A DNA stretch of 40,085 nt from an uncultured Bacilli bacterium (GCA_947601845.1 CANQGH010000011.1:1-40085), one strand, 5' to 3'; counted from the stretch's first letter, positions 25,517 through 33,980 are shown. Notes: generated from the sequence alone by a model not told the origin. A program made the numbers and translations.

Positions 25517-25529
25517 CATGTTTTGCTAA
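25503..25529 (-). promoter_or_regulatory. CIRCE-like operator 1 (outer)
   Basis: Minus strand TTAGCAAAA-N9-AAGTGCTAA, matches 6/9 and 8/9 to CIRCE. The spacer contains the start of the -35 box, so bound HrcA would block RNA polymerase. Confidence 0.8.
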
Positions 25530-25566
25530 CTTTTTATCGTTTTATTTTGACAAAAAAATCATAAAT

Positions 25567-25594
25567 AAAAAAACAAAGGTTTATTTTACCTTTG
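25567..25594 (-). terminator. terminator of the sigma factor gene
   Basis: Minus strand CAAAGGT, loop AAAATAA, ACCTTTG, then seven T. About 15 bp after the stop codon. Confidence 0.8.
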
Positions 25595-25608
25595 GACTTG
25601 TTGTTTTT

Positions 25609-26331
25609 TTACTCATTGGGGTGCAATCTTTTTTGGTTAGATTTACCATAAATATTTTGATTATCATTAATATCAATTATTTTCTGCCTATACAAAGTGG
25701 CTTTAATTTTTATCAATGCTCGCCTAAGTATTTTACAAACGATTGGTTGAGAAATATTATATAAAGTTGCTATTTTTTTCTGCGTTAAAGTATCTTTATT
25801 ATCAAAACCAAAATAAGCCTTAACAATATTGCTCTCTAGTTCAGGTAATCTATCAACTATTTGCTGAACTGTTTGGTATAACTCCTTAGTTTCATAATTG
25901 TCTGTAACATCTGAATCCATATCAATAAAGTGTATACTATCCTCTTCCATATCATTACTATTTATAGACTCTAAAATATTCTCTAAACTACAAATGTTTT
26001 CATTTTTTTGATTTGACCTCAAAAAAATGATAATTTCATGATTAATTGCACCTCTTAAATATTTGTCAATTGGCATTGTTTCACTCAAAGAAAATGCATC
26101 TACTCCTTTAATCAAACCAATTAATCCAACTGATACTAAGTCCTTAATATCATATCCCGTATTAACATACCCATTTAATACTTGAAGAATTACTAACTCT
26201 ATATTATGTTTTATTATTTCTTCTCGTGCTTCATTATCACCACTATGCATTCTTTTAAAGTAATTACGCAAAGTTACATTATCTAATAGACCAGGGAAAT
26301 CAAAATCTACAAACAAACTATCACAACTCAT
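25609..26331 (-). CDS. sporulation-type sigma-70 family factor (SigE/SigK/SigG-like)
   Basis: 240 residues from the ATG at 26331 (GGAAGGT upstream). Region 2 spans about 20-90: ARE-EIIKHNIELVI, then GYDIKDLVSVGLIGLIKGVDAF and the -10 recognition helix with AINHEIIIFLRS. Region 4 spans about 165-225: LPELESNIVKAYFGFD, then TQKKIATLYNISQPIVCKILRRAL. There is no region 1.1, as in sporulation and general stress factors; NHEIIIFLR recalls SigE/SigK. No pro-sequence is evident. The 70-residue link between regions 2 and 4 is acidic. spoIVB lies immediately upstream on the same strand. I cannot tell which of the four factors it replaces; the HTH tail is rather divergent. Confidence 0.82.
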   Translation of the reverse strand: MSCDSLFVDFDFPGLLDNVTLRNYFKRMHSGDNEAREEIIKHNIELVILQVLNGYVNTGYDIKDLVSVGLIGLIKGVDAFSLSETMPIDKYLRGAINHEIIIFLRSNQKNENICSLENILESINSNDMEEDSIHFIDMDSDVTDNYETKELYQTVQQIVDRLPELESNIVKAYFGFDNKDTLTQKKIATLYNISQPIVCKILRRALIKIKATLYRQKIIDINDNQNIYGKSNQKRLHPNE

Positions 26332-26368
26332 AAAAAATACCTTCCACAACCATTTCTATTTGCCAGTT

Positions 26369-26397
26369 ATTATAAGTATAGCTAAATAAAAAGTCAA
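26369..26397 (-). promoter_or_regulatory. sigma-A type promoter of the sigma factor gene
   Basis: Minus strand TTGACT (26392-26397), 17 bp, TATAAT (26369-26374), located between the spoIVB terminator and the gene. Confidence 0.75.
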
Positions 26398-26409
26398 TAA
26401 AACATATTC

Positions 26410-26432
26410 AAAAAAGGAGACTTAAAGTCTCC
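26410..26432 (-). terminator. terminator of spoIVB
   Basis: Minus strand GGAGACTTTAAGTCTCC followed by TTTTTT. It overlaps the spoIVB stop codon by one base. Confidence 0.75.
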
Positions 26433-27418
26433 TAGTTTTCTCCTTCTTCTAACATTGTTGTAATAAAGATTCCATAACCTTTTGCGGTATCACTTACTAT
26501 AGCATGGGTAACAGCACCAATTAATTTATTATTTTGAATGATAGGGCTTCCACTCATTCCCTTAATTACACCATTAGTAATATTTAGTAATTCTGGGTCG
26601 GTAATTTCAAATAAGATGTTCTTCGTTTTAGAATTTGTATTAACTTTTAAAATATTGATTGAAAACTCTTTTACTTCATTTCCTTTTAATACAGTCAAAA
26701 GCGAAGCCTCACCAAGGGCTATTTCAGAAGGTTGAGCTACTTCTATTAAATTATTCCCATTAAATTCACTAGTATAAGTTCCATAAATACCATTAGTAGT
26801 ATTTTCTTTTATATCGCCATAAACAACACTTTTATTAAATGTAGCATTCTTTTCACCGGTTGTATTACTATCACTTTTAGTAGCACCAGTTACTTCTGAT
26901 TTGAATATTTTACCATCTTTTATTTCAAATTTACTATTGGAGTTAGCTTCTATGATTTCGTGTCCTAACGCCCCAAATATTCGTGATGCTGGGTCAATAT
27001 AAGTTAATGTACCTATACCAGTTATACCATCTTTAACATACAAGCCGGTCTTATAAACACCATTATTATCTTTAACTAAATCTAGTGTAACATTAACTTC
27101 CTTATTACCTTTTAAGATAGTCATATTTACCTTGGAATTACTAATATTATGATTAATGGCTGTTACCATTTCTTCAATATTGGATACGGTTGTATTACCT
27201 ATTTTAATAATTTTATCTCCAATATCTATTCCCGCATTACGTCCTAAATAGACATCATCTACTTTATAAAAGCCTACAACCATAACACCGTTTGAATGTA
27301 CCTCAATTCCTATGTTTTGTCCACCTAAGACAACTTTATCTGAATAGGCATATGCTTGTATTGGCATAACAAGTAGAAGAAGCAAGAAAATATTTAGTAG
27401 TTTACGTTTAAAATTCAT
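26432..27418 (-). CDS. spoIVB: SpoIVB-type serine peptidase with PDZ domain
   Basis: Secreted S55-family protease that, in Bacillus, is made in the forespore and cleaves SpoIVFA to trigger pro-sigma-K processing. 328 residues from the ATG at 27418 (AAAGGAGA upstream). A signal/anchor peptide occupies about 5-26 and ends near PIQAYAYS. The PDZ domain (about 35-120) includes GRNAGIDIGDKIIKIGN. The peptidase core has His in RIFGALGHEIIE and the nucleophile Ser in IKGMSGSPIIQNNKLIGAVTHAI, the family signature. A third catalytic Asp is likely in ITDPELLNITNG. It lies between xseB and a sporulation-type sigma gene. Confidence 0.95.
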   Translation of the reverse strand: MNFKRKLLNIFLLLLLVMPIQAYAYSDKVVLGGQNIGIEVHSNGVMVVGFYKVDDVYLGRNAGIDIGDKIIKIGNTTVSNIEEMVTAINHNISNSKVNMTILKGNKEVNVTLDLVKDNNGVYKTGLYVKDGITGIGTLTYIDPASRIFGALGHEIIEANSNSKFEIKDGKIFKSEVTGATKSDSNTTGEKNATFNKSVVYGDIKENTTNGIYGTYTSEFNGNNLIEVAQPSEIALGEASLLTVLKGNEVKEFSINILKVNTNSKTKNILFEITDPELLNITNGVIKGMSGSPIIQNNKLIGAVTHAIVSDTAKGYGIFITTMLEEGEN

Positions 27419-27463
27419 GATCTCATCTCCTTTTAAAGTAACTACATTATTATTATTGTCCAT

Positions 27464-27487
27464 AAAAAAATTACCATAACTGGTAAT
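27464..27487 (-). terminator. terminator after xseB
   Basis: Minus strand ATTACC, loop AGTTAT, GGTAAT, then a run of T. It abuts the xseB stop codon and separates xseB from spoIVB. Confidence 0.75.
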
Positions 27488-27721
27488 TTATTCAACTTGA
27501 AAATCTTCTAAAGAGCCATCTTTATTCAAAATTTTATTAACACTCTCTTCAGCCTTATTTAACTTATCATTACATACTTTAACTATTTTCATAGCTTCAT
27601 TAAATTTATTAATCGCATCATCTAATGGAATATTTCCATTTTCCAAATCTTTAACAATTTGTTCTAATTCGTTAAGAGACTCTTCAAAATTTTTCTCTTC
27701 TTTTTCTATTACTTTGGTCAT
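27488..27721 (-). CDS. xseB: exodeoxyribonuclease VII small subunit
   Basis: 77 residues, all helical, with the family core FEESLNELEQIVKDLENGNIPLDDAINKFNEAMK. It binds XseA to form the single-strand-specific exonuclease VII. The start codon shares one base with the stop of the preceding small gene (TAATG), and GGAGGT lies within that gene's last codons, so translation is probably coupled. Confidence 0.95.
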   Translation of the reverse strand: MTKVIEKEEKNFEESLNELEQIVKDLENGNIPLDDAINKFNEAMKIVKVCNDKLNKAEESVNKILNKDGSLEDFQVE

Positions 27722-27987
27722 TAGTTACCTCCATTTTTATTAAAATCATTTCTAATTATATTTTCACCACTTGAATTCATAATAGATTTAGACATTTGTC
27801 TATCTATTTTTACATTACTAAAAGGATTGCTTCTTGTTGGTATATTATTAATACCATTTATATTGCTAGGATTTTTATTAATCCCTCCAATATTTGTTGG
27901 TGTCTTAGTAATTCCGGCAATGTTTCCAGTCTGAAAGTTTTTAGAAGCGGAATTAAAGTTATTATTACCAAATCCATTATTAAACAT
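27721..27987 (-). CDS. Asn/Gly-rich repeat protein between xseA and xseB
   Basis: 88 residues with no family I recognise. N-terminus rich in Asn, Gly and Phe (MFNNGFGNNNFN). Residues 22-51 form three tandem 10-residue units of the pattern N-I-x-G-I-x-x-x-P-T/S: NIAGITKTPT, NIGGINKNPS, NINGINNIPT. A charged C-terminal part follows. A strong AGGAGGTA before the ATG, fit within the operon (9 bp after xseA, one-base overlap with xseB) and the regular repeat argue that it is a real protein. No membrane segment or signal peptide. Function unknown. Confidence 0.7.
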   Translation of the reverse strand: MFNNGFGNNNFNSASKNFQTGNIAGITKTPTNIGGINKNPSNINGINNIPTRSNPFSNVKIDRQMSKSIMNSSGENIIRNDFNKNGGN

Positions 27988-27996
27988 AAGTACCTC

Positions 27997-29247
27997 CTAT
28001 ATTACTTTAGCATCTATCTTACCATCTTGTAATTCTATATTAATTATATCATCTTTTTTAATTTTTTTAATAGAATCGATTGCTTTATTGTTATTCTTAA
28101 CTATAGCATAACCTCTTTTAAGAGTTAAAATAGGATTAAGTGTTTCTAATTTTTGAAGTAAATTGTTATATTTATTAGTATTTTTAGTTAATAAATTATT
28201 CATACTATTAATAAGATTATTATTAATTAATGTTATCTTATTACTATTATTATTAACTAAATTTTTATAATTTATTAATAAGCGATTGTATAAATTATCA
28301 AATTTTTGTTCTTTAACTTCATATATGGTCAAAGGATTTTTTAAAACAAAACTGTTCTGTAACTTATTTAATAATTCTTTTTTAATAGCTATATTATTAT
28401 TAATATTAGTTATGATTCTTAATTCTAGTTGTTTTAAAAAATTAGTAACATCGCTCATATTAGGTACGGCCATTTCGGCTGCACCAGTTGGAGTTGGAGC
28501 TCTAAGATCGGCTACAAAGTCAGATATGGTAAAATCTATTTCATGACCGACAGCTGATATTACAGGTGTATCTAAGTCATAAATGGCTCTTGCTACAATT
28601 TCTTCATTAAAAGGCCATAAATCTTCAATTGAGCCACCACCACGCCCTATAATTAAGACATCAAGAGGATATTCTTTCGATAAGTTAATATTCCTAACAA
28701 TATCACTAGCAGCCTCATCACCTTGGACTAAACTTGGAAAAAGAATAGTCTTAGCAAGAGGCCAACGTCTTTTAATAGTTGACAAAATATCTTTGATAGC
28801 GGCGCCTGTAGGAGCAGTAATAATACCGATAGTATTAGGTATTTTAGGGATTTTTTTCTTTTTAGTGGGATCAAATAAACCTTCGCTTTCTAATTTCTTT
28901 TTTAATTGTTCAAAGGCGATGTATAAGTTTCCTACACCATCTTCAGTCATTTCATTAACATATATTTGATAACCACCCGTTGCTTCATAAACACTTATTT
29001 TACCAGATACTAATACCTTCATACCATCAGTAGGTACAAATTTGATTTTACTAGCAGCACTAGAAAACATTACCGCATTAATTCTTGTATTTTCATCTTT
29101 AATTGTAAAATAAAAGTGACCTCTAGTATGTGCTTTAAAATTGGATATTTCTCCCTTTAAATAAACATTATCTAAGTTGACATCATTATCAATCTTATAC
29201 TTAATGTACTTAGTTAACTGGGTAACTGTAATATAATTGTGATTCAT
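27997..29247 (-). CDS. xseA: exodeoxyribonuclease VII large subunit
   Basis: Catalytic subunit of exonuclease VII, which degrades single-stranded DNA from both ends. 416 residues. An OB-fold (about 1-100) opens ITVTQLTKYIKYKID and includes VYLKGEISNFKAHTRGHFYF. The nuclease domain has GIITAPTGAAIKDIL, LIIGRGGGSIEDLWPFN and PVISAVGHEIDFTISDFVAD, all conserved. A long coiled coil follows (about 255-370). The end GYAIVKNNNKAI is the usual C-terminal motif. It starts 2 bp after nusB. Confidence 0.97.
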   Translation of the reverse strand: MNHNYITVTQLTKYIKYKIDNDVNLDNVYLKGEISNFKAHTRGHFYFTIKDENTRINAVMFSSAASKIKFVPTDGMKVLVSGKISVYEATGGYQIYVNEMTEDGVGNLYIAFEQLKKKLESEGLFDPTKKKKIPKIPNTIGIITAPTGAAIKDILSTIKRRWPLAKTILFPSLVQGDEAASDIVRNINLSKEYPLDVLIIGRGGGSIEDLWPFNEEIVARAIYDLDTPVISAVGHEIDFTISDFVADLRAPTPTGAAEMAVPNMSDVTNFLKQLELRIITNINNNIAIKKELLNKLQNSFVLKNPLTIYEVKEQKFDNLYNRLLINYKNLVNNNSNKITLINNNLINSMNNLLTKNTNKYNNLLQKLETLNPILTLKRGYAIVKNNNKAIDSIKKIKKDDIINIELQDGKIDAKVI

Positions 29248-29249
29248 TT

Positions 29250-29648
29250 TTATACCTCATTGTGATATATTTTATCTAAGGTAGCATTTAACATTTTAAC
29301 AACTTTTTCATCACTATATTTTTTAGATAATTCAATCGCCTCATTAATAGCCACAACACTAGGAGTTTCTGTATACATTAATTCAAAAATAGCAATACTC
29401 AAAATAGCTTTATCAACTTTACTAAGTCTATCAATATTCCAATCAACTAAATATTTATTAGCAAGATTACTAATTTCATCTTGATGGGCAATAACCCCTT
29501 CAACTAATTCATTAACAAAACTATTTTCTACTTCTAATTGCTCCTTAATTAAACTCTTAATATCATATCCGGCCGAAGTATTTTCCAAAATATATTTTTG
29601 ATATAACACTTTCATACTAATTTCACGTAGTTCACTTCTGTTTTTCAT
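29250..29648 (-). CDS. nusB: transcription antitermination factor NusB
   Basis: 132 residues, all-helical NusB fold: ELREISMKVLYQKYIL at the start and AILSIAIFELMYTETPSVVAINEAIELSKKYSDE near the end, the segment that pairs with NusE. It binds boxA in rRNA transcripts. First gene of the nusB-xseA-(repeat gene)-xseB unit, after a terminator. Confidence 0.95.
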   Translation of the reverse strand: MKNRSELREISMKVLYQKYILENTSAGYDIKSLIKEQLEVENSFVNELVEGVIAHQDEISNLANKYLVDWNIDRLSKVDKAILSIAIFELMYTETPSVVAINEAIELSKKYSDEKVVKMLNATLDKIYHNEV

Positions 29649-29678
29649 ATCACTTCACCTACTAAAAGTTTATCATAA

Positions 29679-29708
29679 ATAAAAAATAAAGTCATTATAA
29701 ACTTTATT
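29679..29708 (-). terminator. terminator of the 221-residue protein gene
   Basis: Minus strand AATAAAGT, 8-nt loop, ACTTTATT, followed by TTTTATTT. Located between the unknown gene and nusB. Confidence 0.7.
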
Positions 29709-29723
29709 TTATTTAAACTATAT

Positions 29724-30389
29724 TTATTGGGCCTCCCCGTTTAGTCTAAAATATTCTACCTCTAACCAATAACTTAATTTGCTTAAAAGCGATGTTTCAA
29801 TTACTTTATACGATAATAATGACTCGTAAGAGTAATTATCATCAACAAATCTTGTTCCAGATATTAATCTCAAGTTTTCAACTTCACTAATTTTTGATAG
29901 AATTGTTGTTCTTCTATTACTATCATTACTAACAAGCAGATTTTTATAGGATGCGAAATTTTCCGCACTGCAGTTTTCTCTTGACATTTGCCATTGCAAA
30001 TTCATTAATTCTTCATTAGTAATTTTGTTTTTATCTCTATACTTACGAATAGGATTAGAATTTGTATACATACTGCCATCATCAGTATATTCTATATAGC
30101 ACATTCTAATATCACTTACTAACCTATTTAAGATAGATTCATAGTCTTTATCGTCAATAGAAAAGTTCTTTAATTTACCCCAATTCCAACTTTCCATAGG
30201 TTCAGTTATCTTATTCATACTTTCTTCTATAGAATGAATATTAACATCATATAACTGCCACATATTAGAATATTTGCTAATATCATAACTAATATCTTTA
30301 TTGCTGAAAATGTTCAGACTAATAACCCCGATTGTTACTACTAATAAAATAATTATAACAGTTATTATAAAATATATTTTACGTTTCAT
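29724..30389 (-). CDS. unknown protein with one N-terminal membrane anchor
   Basis: 221 residues. A membrane helix (about 6-28) follows MKRK, so the rest should lie outside the cell. The outer part is polar and mainly helical, with two cysteines (near 98 and 140) and aromatic-rich patches (MWQLYDVN, WNWGKL). No recognised domain. AGGATG precedes the ATG, and a possible promoter lies upstream (TTGTAT, 17 bp, TATTAT on the minus strand). Flanked by terminators, so probably monocistronic. Confidence 0.7.
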   Translation of the reverse strand: MKRKIYFIITVIIILLVVTIGVISLNIFSNKDISYDISKYSNMWQLYDVNIHSIEESMNKITEPMESWNWGKLKNFSIDDKDYESILNRLVSDIRMCYIEYTDDGSMYTNSNPIRKYRDKNKITNEELMNLQWQMSRENCSAENFASYKNLLVSNDSNRRTTILSKISEVENLRLISGTRFVDDNYSYESLLSYKVIETSLLSKLSYWLEVEYFRLNGEAQ

Positions 30390-30532
30390 TAAAACACCAC
30401 ATCCTTTACAGTTTAATACATATATTCATATTCCTTTAATAATATATATTGTTTAACAACGATACAAGTACAAATTGTAATACGATTGGCAAATGTATCT
30501 ATTTTGCTAATTTTTTCTATATTACAATTCAT

Positions 30533-30561
30533 AAAACAATAACTTTGATTATATTGTTTTT
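30533..30561 (-). terminator. likely terminator of the 208-residue protein gene
   Basis: AAAACAATA and TATTGTTTT form a 9-bp stem with T-rich flanks on both strands. It is about 50 bp past the stop of the minus-strand gene. Confidence 0.55.
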
Positions 30562-30609
30562 ATTCATTAATCTTCTAATTATTCCAATACAATTATGTTT
30601 AACAGAATA

Positions 30610-31236
30610 TTACCTTTTTCTACCTGTTTTTATTTCTTCTTGAACCGCTTGCATTTTTTCTCTTTCTTTCATTGGCCCAGCTTGAGAAGAGGAATCTAGT
30701 GAACTTTGATATTTCTTAGACAAGGTAGAATGTTTTACATAAATACCATACGTTAGGACTAAATCACTTAGCGCATCTACATACTGCACGTAATCTATTG
30801 TATTGCTTTTTCTCCATTGTTCTAATTGTTGCTTATTTTTTTCAAAGTCAGCATCTAATTGTTCGGGTGATTTATATTCTTGTATAACGTGGCCATTAAC
30901 TACTTGTGCCTGTCTATCGTTATCCACTATACTAGCAATCATTCTAACGGGATATTGAATTATACTTCCTATATCCGTACTAAGAACTTCACTTTCTCCT
31001 GCTTCAATTAATTGTTTTAATCTATAAAATCTAGAAAAATTTGTGCTTATTCGACTGTTAATTATAGAATATTTTCTATTGAATTCATCATCGTCCATTG
31101 TAGCATGCAAAGATTCTAACTTAATTAATTCAGCCCTTGCTGTAGTTTCTCTACTATAAAATATTTTAGCATCTCTTCTAGCATTTTGCATGGCTATATC
31201 TAATCTGTCTTTCCATTTATCCTCATATAAATCCAT
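30610..31236 (-). CDS. unknown soluble helical protein
   Basis: 208 residues with no signal peptide or membrane segment. High charge and a long helical, probably coiled-coil character (residues 1-80 and 120-200). One hydrophobic stretch at about 88-104 (DIGSIIQYPVRMIASIV). Basic, low-complexity end (EEIKTGRKR). GGAGGT precedes the ATG, and a TATAAT-rich region upstream gives a plausible promoter. I do not recognise the family. Neighbours (obgE on one side, an anchored unknown protein on the other) give no hint. Confidence 0.7.
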   Translation of the reverse strand: MDLYEDKWKDRLDIAMQNARRDAKIFYSRETTARAELIKLESLHATMDDDEFNRKYSIINSRISTNFSRFYRLKQLIEAGESEVLSTDIGSIIQYPVRMIASIVDNDRQAQVVNGHVIQEYKSPEQLDADFEKNKQQLEQWRKSNTIDYVQYVDALSDLVLTYGIYVKHSTLSKKYQSSLDSSSQAGPMKEREKMQAVQEEIKTGRKR

Positions 31237-31314
31237 AATTTACCTCCAATAATAAATAAAGCACTATTATTATAATACTAGTATATCATTCTAATGTCGA
31301 AAGTACAATATAAC

Positions 31315-31343
31315 AAAAACTATTGCCTATTATCGAGCAATAG
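31315..31343 (-). terminator. terminator of obgE
   Basis: Minus strand CTATTGC, 10-nt loop, GCAATAG, then TTTTTG. About 12 bp after the obgE stop. Confidence 0.75.
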
Positions 31344-31354
31344 CATTCATCATT

Positions 31355-32623
31355 TTATTTAAACTCAAAGTAATAATCAAGAATTCTAACCATATCTCCT
31401 TCTTTACAACCCATAGCTATTAATTTATCATCAATTCCCATTTTTCTTAATTTATTAGCAAATCTTTGAATAGCATCTTCCGTATTGAATTTAGTCATTC
31501 TAAATAACTTCTCAACCTCTTCACCTTTAATAACGAAGTCATTTCCATCTTTTTCAATCGTATATGGTTCTTCTTTTTTAAACTTATACAAGACATGTGA
31601 CTCAAAAGTTTCCTCATCATATAATGGTGTATTAGGAATATTATCTAACATTTCAGCAAGATGCGTTACTACTTCTTCAAGGCCACTATTAGTAATAGCT
31701 GATACTTCATATATAGGATCTTTTACTTTTTTCTTAAATTCCTTTAAATTATTTTTAGCACCTTCCATATCCATTTTATTAGCAATGATTATTTGGGGTT
31801 TATTTAATAATTTTTTATTAAAATTTTCTAATTCTTTATTAATAGTAACATAATCATCATATGGATTTCTTCCTTCGTAACCGGACATATCGATAACATG
31901 AGCAATAATTCTAGTACGTTCAATATGTCTTAGGAATCTATCTCCTAATCCTTCTCCCCTACTTGCTCCTTCAATCAATCCTGGCAAATCGGCCATAACA
32001 AAACTTCTTCCATCTTTGGTCCTACACACTCCAAGATTAGGGGTTAAGGTCGTAAAGTGATAAGCTGCAATCTTAGGTTTAGCTTTAGACACACACGAAA
32101 TAATTGTACTTTTACCAACACTAGGTAGGCCTACTAAGCCGACATCTGCTAAAAGCTTAAGTTCTACTTTTAAAGTTCTATCTTCACCGGGTTCACCATT
32201 TTCCGCAAAGTTAGGGGCAGGATTATTTTGCGTTTTAAATGCGGTATTACCTCTTCCACCTCTACCACCGTATGCTACTACTACTTCATCGTTTTCATGT
32301 TTTAAATCTGCTAAAATTAAGCCGGTATCATTATCAGTAATAACGGTTCCTAGTGGTACTTTCACAATAATATCTTTGGCATTTGCTCCATCTTGGTTTT
32401 TACCACGACCATTTTCCCCTTTTTCACCTTTAATTTTTTTCATATATCGTAAATCAATTAAAGTATGAAGTCCTAAGTCAACTACAAATTTAATGTCAGA
32501 ACCTTTACCACCATTACCACCGTATGGTCCTCCCATCGGGATATATTTTTCACGGCGAAAAGCAAGACATCCATCTCCACCGTTTCCAGCTTCAACCTTA
32601 ATAATAACTTCATCTACAAACAT
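31355..32623 (-). CDS. obgE: GTPase Obg (CgtA)
   Basis: Essential GTPase for late 50S ribosome assembly, linked in Bacillus to stress response and sporulation start. 422 residues from the ATG at 32623; the GTG at 32632 is part of the ribosome site GGGGTGA. The N-terminal glycine-rich Obg fold (1-157) includes AGNGGDGCLAFRREKYIPMGGP. The G domain has the P-loop VGLPSVGKST, switch II DLPGLIEGAS and NKMD. The C-terminal OCT domain (about 350-422) has FNTEDAIQRFANKLRKMGID. All motifs intact. Confidence 0.97.
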   Translation of the reverse strand: MFVDEVIIKVEAGNGGDGCLAFRREKYIPMGGPYGGNGGKGSDIKFVVDLGLHTLIDLRYMKKIKGEKGENGRGKNQDGANAKDIIVKVPLGTVITDNDTGLILADLKHENDEVVVAYGGRGGRGNTAFKTQNNPAPNFAENGEPGEDRTLKVELKLLADVGLVGLPSVGKSTIISCVSKAKPKIAAYHFTTLTPNLGVCRTKDGRSFVMADLPGLIEGASRGEGLGDRFLRHIERTRIIAHVIDMSGYEGRNPYDDYVTINKELENFNKKLLNKPQIIIANKMDMEGAKNNLKEFKKKVKDPIYEVSAITNSGLEEVVTHLAEMLDNIPNTPLYDEETFESHVLYKFKKEEPYTIEKDGNDFVIKGEEVEKLFRMTKFNTEDAIQRFANKLRKMGIDDKLIAMGCKEGDMVRILDYYFEFK

Positions 32624-32651
32624 ATACTTCACCCCTTATTCAACTTATTAA

Positions 32652-33284
32652 TTATTTCTTATATATAATTGGTTGCTCATAATAATTAAAATATCTATCA
32701 TGTTTAGACTTGATGAGAATTTTATCAAAATCAACTATATAATGATTAAAACTAATTTTATCAGCGGCAGCTAATTGATAATTCTCATCATCCATATTAT
32801 AAATATAAAATGATTCAAAACTCTTAAAATTTGCTGGATATACAATAATATTATGAACTTTAGGCATAAAATCTTTCATATATTCATCAGCAAACTCATC
32901 ATAATATTGTTGAGGCCCTTCCACATGATTTAATACTATTCTTTCGTATAATTTTCTTCTAAAATGATGATATGAAGCAGGCGATAACTGAAAAATCTTC
33001 TCACTTGTAATAGTATCTTTATTAACTTTATAAATACATTCTTTAATTCTAGAATCATGTTTTAAAAAGGGATATTGTTCTGTTGTTAAAACGGTATCGT
33101 TTTTAGGACAACTATCAATTTTGGTTAACGGACACCCTAAAAAATAATTATCGGCATCCTTAGTAACCACATAAGTAGAAATTTGCTCTCTTTGTACTAA
33201 CCATGGTGCATCATAATATGGTACTCTTTGGGCAAGAACAATAGTGCCACTTTTTAATTTTATGTTTTCTCCTATACAATTCAT
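32652..33284 (-). CDS. unknown protein upstream of obgE
   Basis: 210 residues, no membrane segment. The N-terminal 60 residues look beta-rich (KSGTIVLAQRVPYYDAPWLV ... YVVTKDADNYFLGCPLT), loosely like the opening of PemK/MazF-fold barrels, but this is only a resemblance. The middle is helical with SYHHFRRKLYERIV; the end is rich in Tyr, Phe and Asn. AGGACGTGATAGG precedes the ATG. It has its own consensus promoter and lies 28 bp before obgE, so the two are probably co-transcribed. Function unknown. Confidence 0.7.
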   Translation of the reverse strand: MNCIGENIKLKSGTIVLAQRVPYYDAPWLVQREQISTYVVTKDADNYFLGCPLTKIDSCPKNDTVLTTEQYPFLKHDSRIKECIYKVNKDTITSEKIFQLSPASYHHFRRKLYERIVLNHVEGPQQYYDEFADEYMKDFMPKVHNIIVYPANFKSFESFYIYNMDDENYQLAAADKISFNHYIVDFDKILIKSKHDRYFNYYEQPIIYKK

Positions 33285-33307
33285 CCTATCACGTCCTTAG
33301 TGAACTT

Positions 33308-33336
33308 ATTTTATTAAAGTATATAAAATTTGTCAA
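33308..33336 (-). promoter_or_regulatory. promoter of the unknown gene-obgE unit
   Basis: Minus strand TTGACA (33331-33336), 17 bp, TAAAAT (33308-33313). Confidence 0.75.
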
Positions 33337-33349
33337 TTATTTTCCAAAA

Positions 33350-33373
33350 CAAAAAAGTATGGCAATCATACTT
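33350..33373 (-). terminator. terminator of the L21-Prp-L27 operon
   Basis: Minus strand AAGTATG, 5-nt loop, CATACTT, then TTTT. It follows the rpmA stop by about 11 bp. Confidence 0.8.
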
Positions 33374-33384
33374 TATGTGTTTAA

Positions 33385-33675
33385 TTAATTATTAACGGGA
33401 TAACAACTAACTTTAGTTTTATCTTTCCCATGTGTTTCAAATTTAACTACACCAGTTACAGTTGTATATAGTGTATCATCGTTTCCTTTTTTAACATTTG
33501 TACCTGGGAATATTTTAGTTCCTCTTTGTCTATATAATATAGATCCAGCACTAACTAATTGTCCATCAGCAGCTTTTGCTCCTAATCTACGTCCTTTTGA
33601 ATCACGTCCATTTGATGTAGATCCTTGTCCTTTATGGTGAGCAAATAACTGGATATTTAATTTTAACATATTCAT
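33385..33675 (-). CDS. rpmA: 50S ribosomal protein L27 with cleavable N-terminus
   Basis: 96 residues. The first 12 ([12 protein letters not shown]) are the Firmicute-type extension that must be removed after FA by the protease Prp, exposing HHKGQG for the peptidyl transferase centre. The rest ([33 protein letters not shown]) is typical L27. GGAGG lies seven bases before the ATG, inside the end of prp; the two genes overlap by ATGA. Confidence 0.98.
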   Translation of the reverse strand: MNMLKLNIQLFAHHKGQGSTSNGRDSKGRRLGAKAADGQLVSAGSILYRQRGTKIFPGTNVKKGNDDTLYTTVTGVVKFETHGKDKTKVSCYPVNN

Positions 33676-33977
33676 TGTATTTCCTCCTTTATCTTAATAT
33701 TATTGGGATAATCTTTTTCTAATTCTTTTAATAAGTTCAACATATTAGTAATAATATTAGAAGTAACTTGGTTCTTAACCTTAACTTTAATGAGAAACTC
33801 ATCTTGCTTCTCTTTATATTCAACATAGTCTTTATCAAACATCAAAATCGCATTGATACTAGTGATAACAATTGATGAAATAGCACTGCAAACAATATCA
33901 CGCCCTACTATATCAAATCCCGAATGACCAAGTAACCTAATTTCACTTTGCTCTTTATTTACTAATACTCTAACCAT
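33672..33977 (-). CDS. prp: ribosomal-processing cysteine protease Prp
   Basis: 101 residues. The catalytic pair is visible: H18 in LLGHSGFD and C30 in [11 protein letters not shown]. It removes the N-terminal extension of L27, encoded directly downstream, and lies between rplU and rpmA as in Bacillus and Staphylococcus. The TGA stop overlaps the rpmA start, which shows that TGA is a stop here. Confidence 0.95.
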   Translation of the reverse strand: MVRVLVNKEQSEIRLLGHSGFDIVGRDIVCSAISSIVITSINAILMFDKDYVEYKEKQDEFLIKVKVKNQVTSNIITNMLNLLKELEKDYPNNIKIKEEIQ

Positions 33978-33980
33978 ATT

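Noticed and set aside
32652-33284. Toxin-antitoxin call for the gene before obgE
   Set aside because: The resemblance to PemK/MazF is limited to a short N-terminal stretch, the protein is about twice as long, and no antitoxin gene is next to it.
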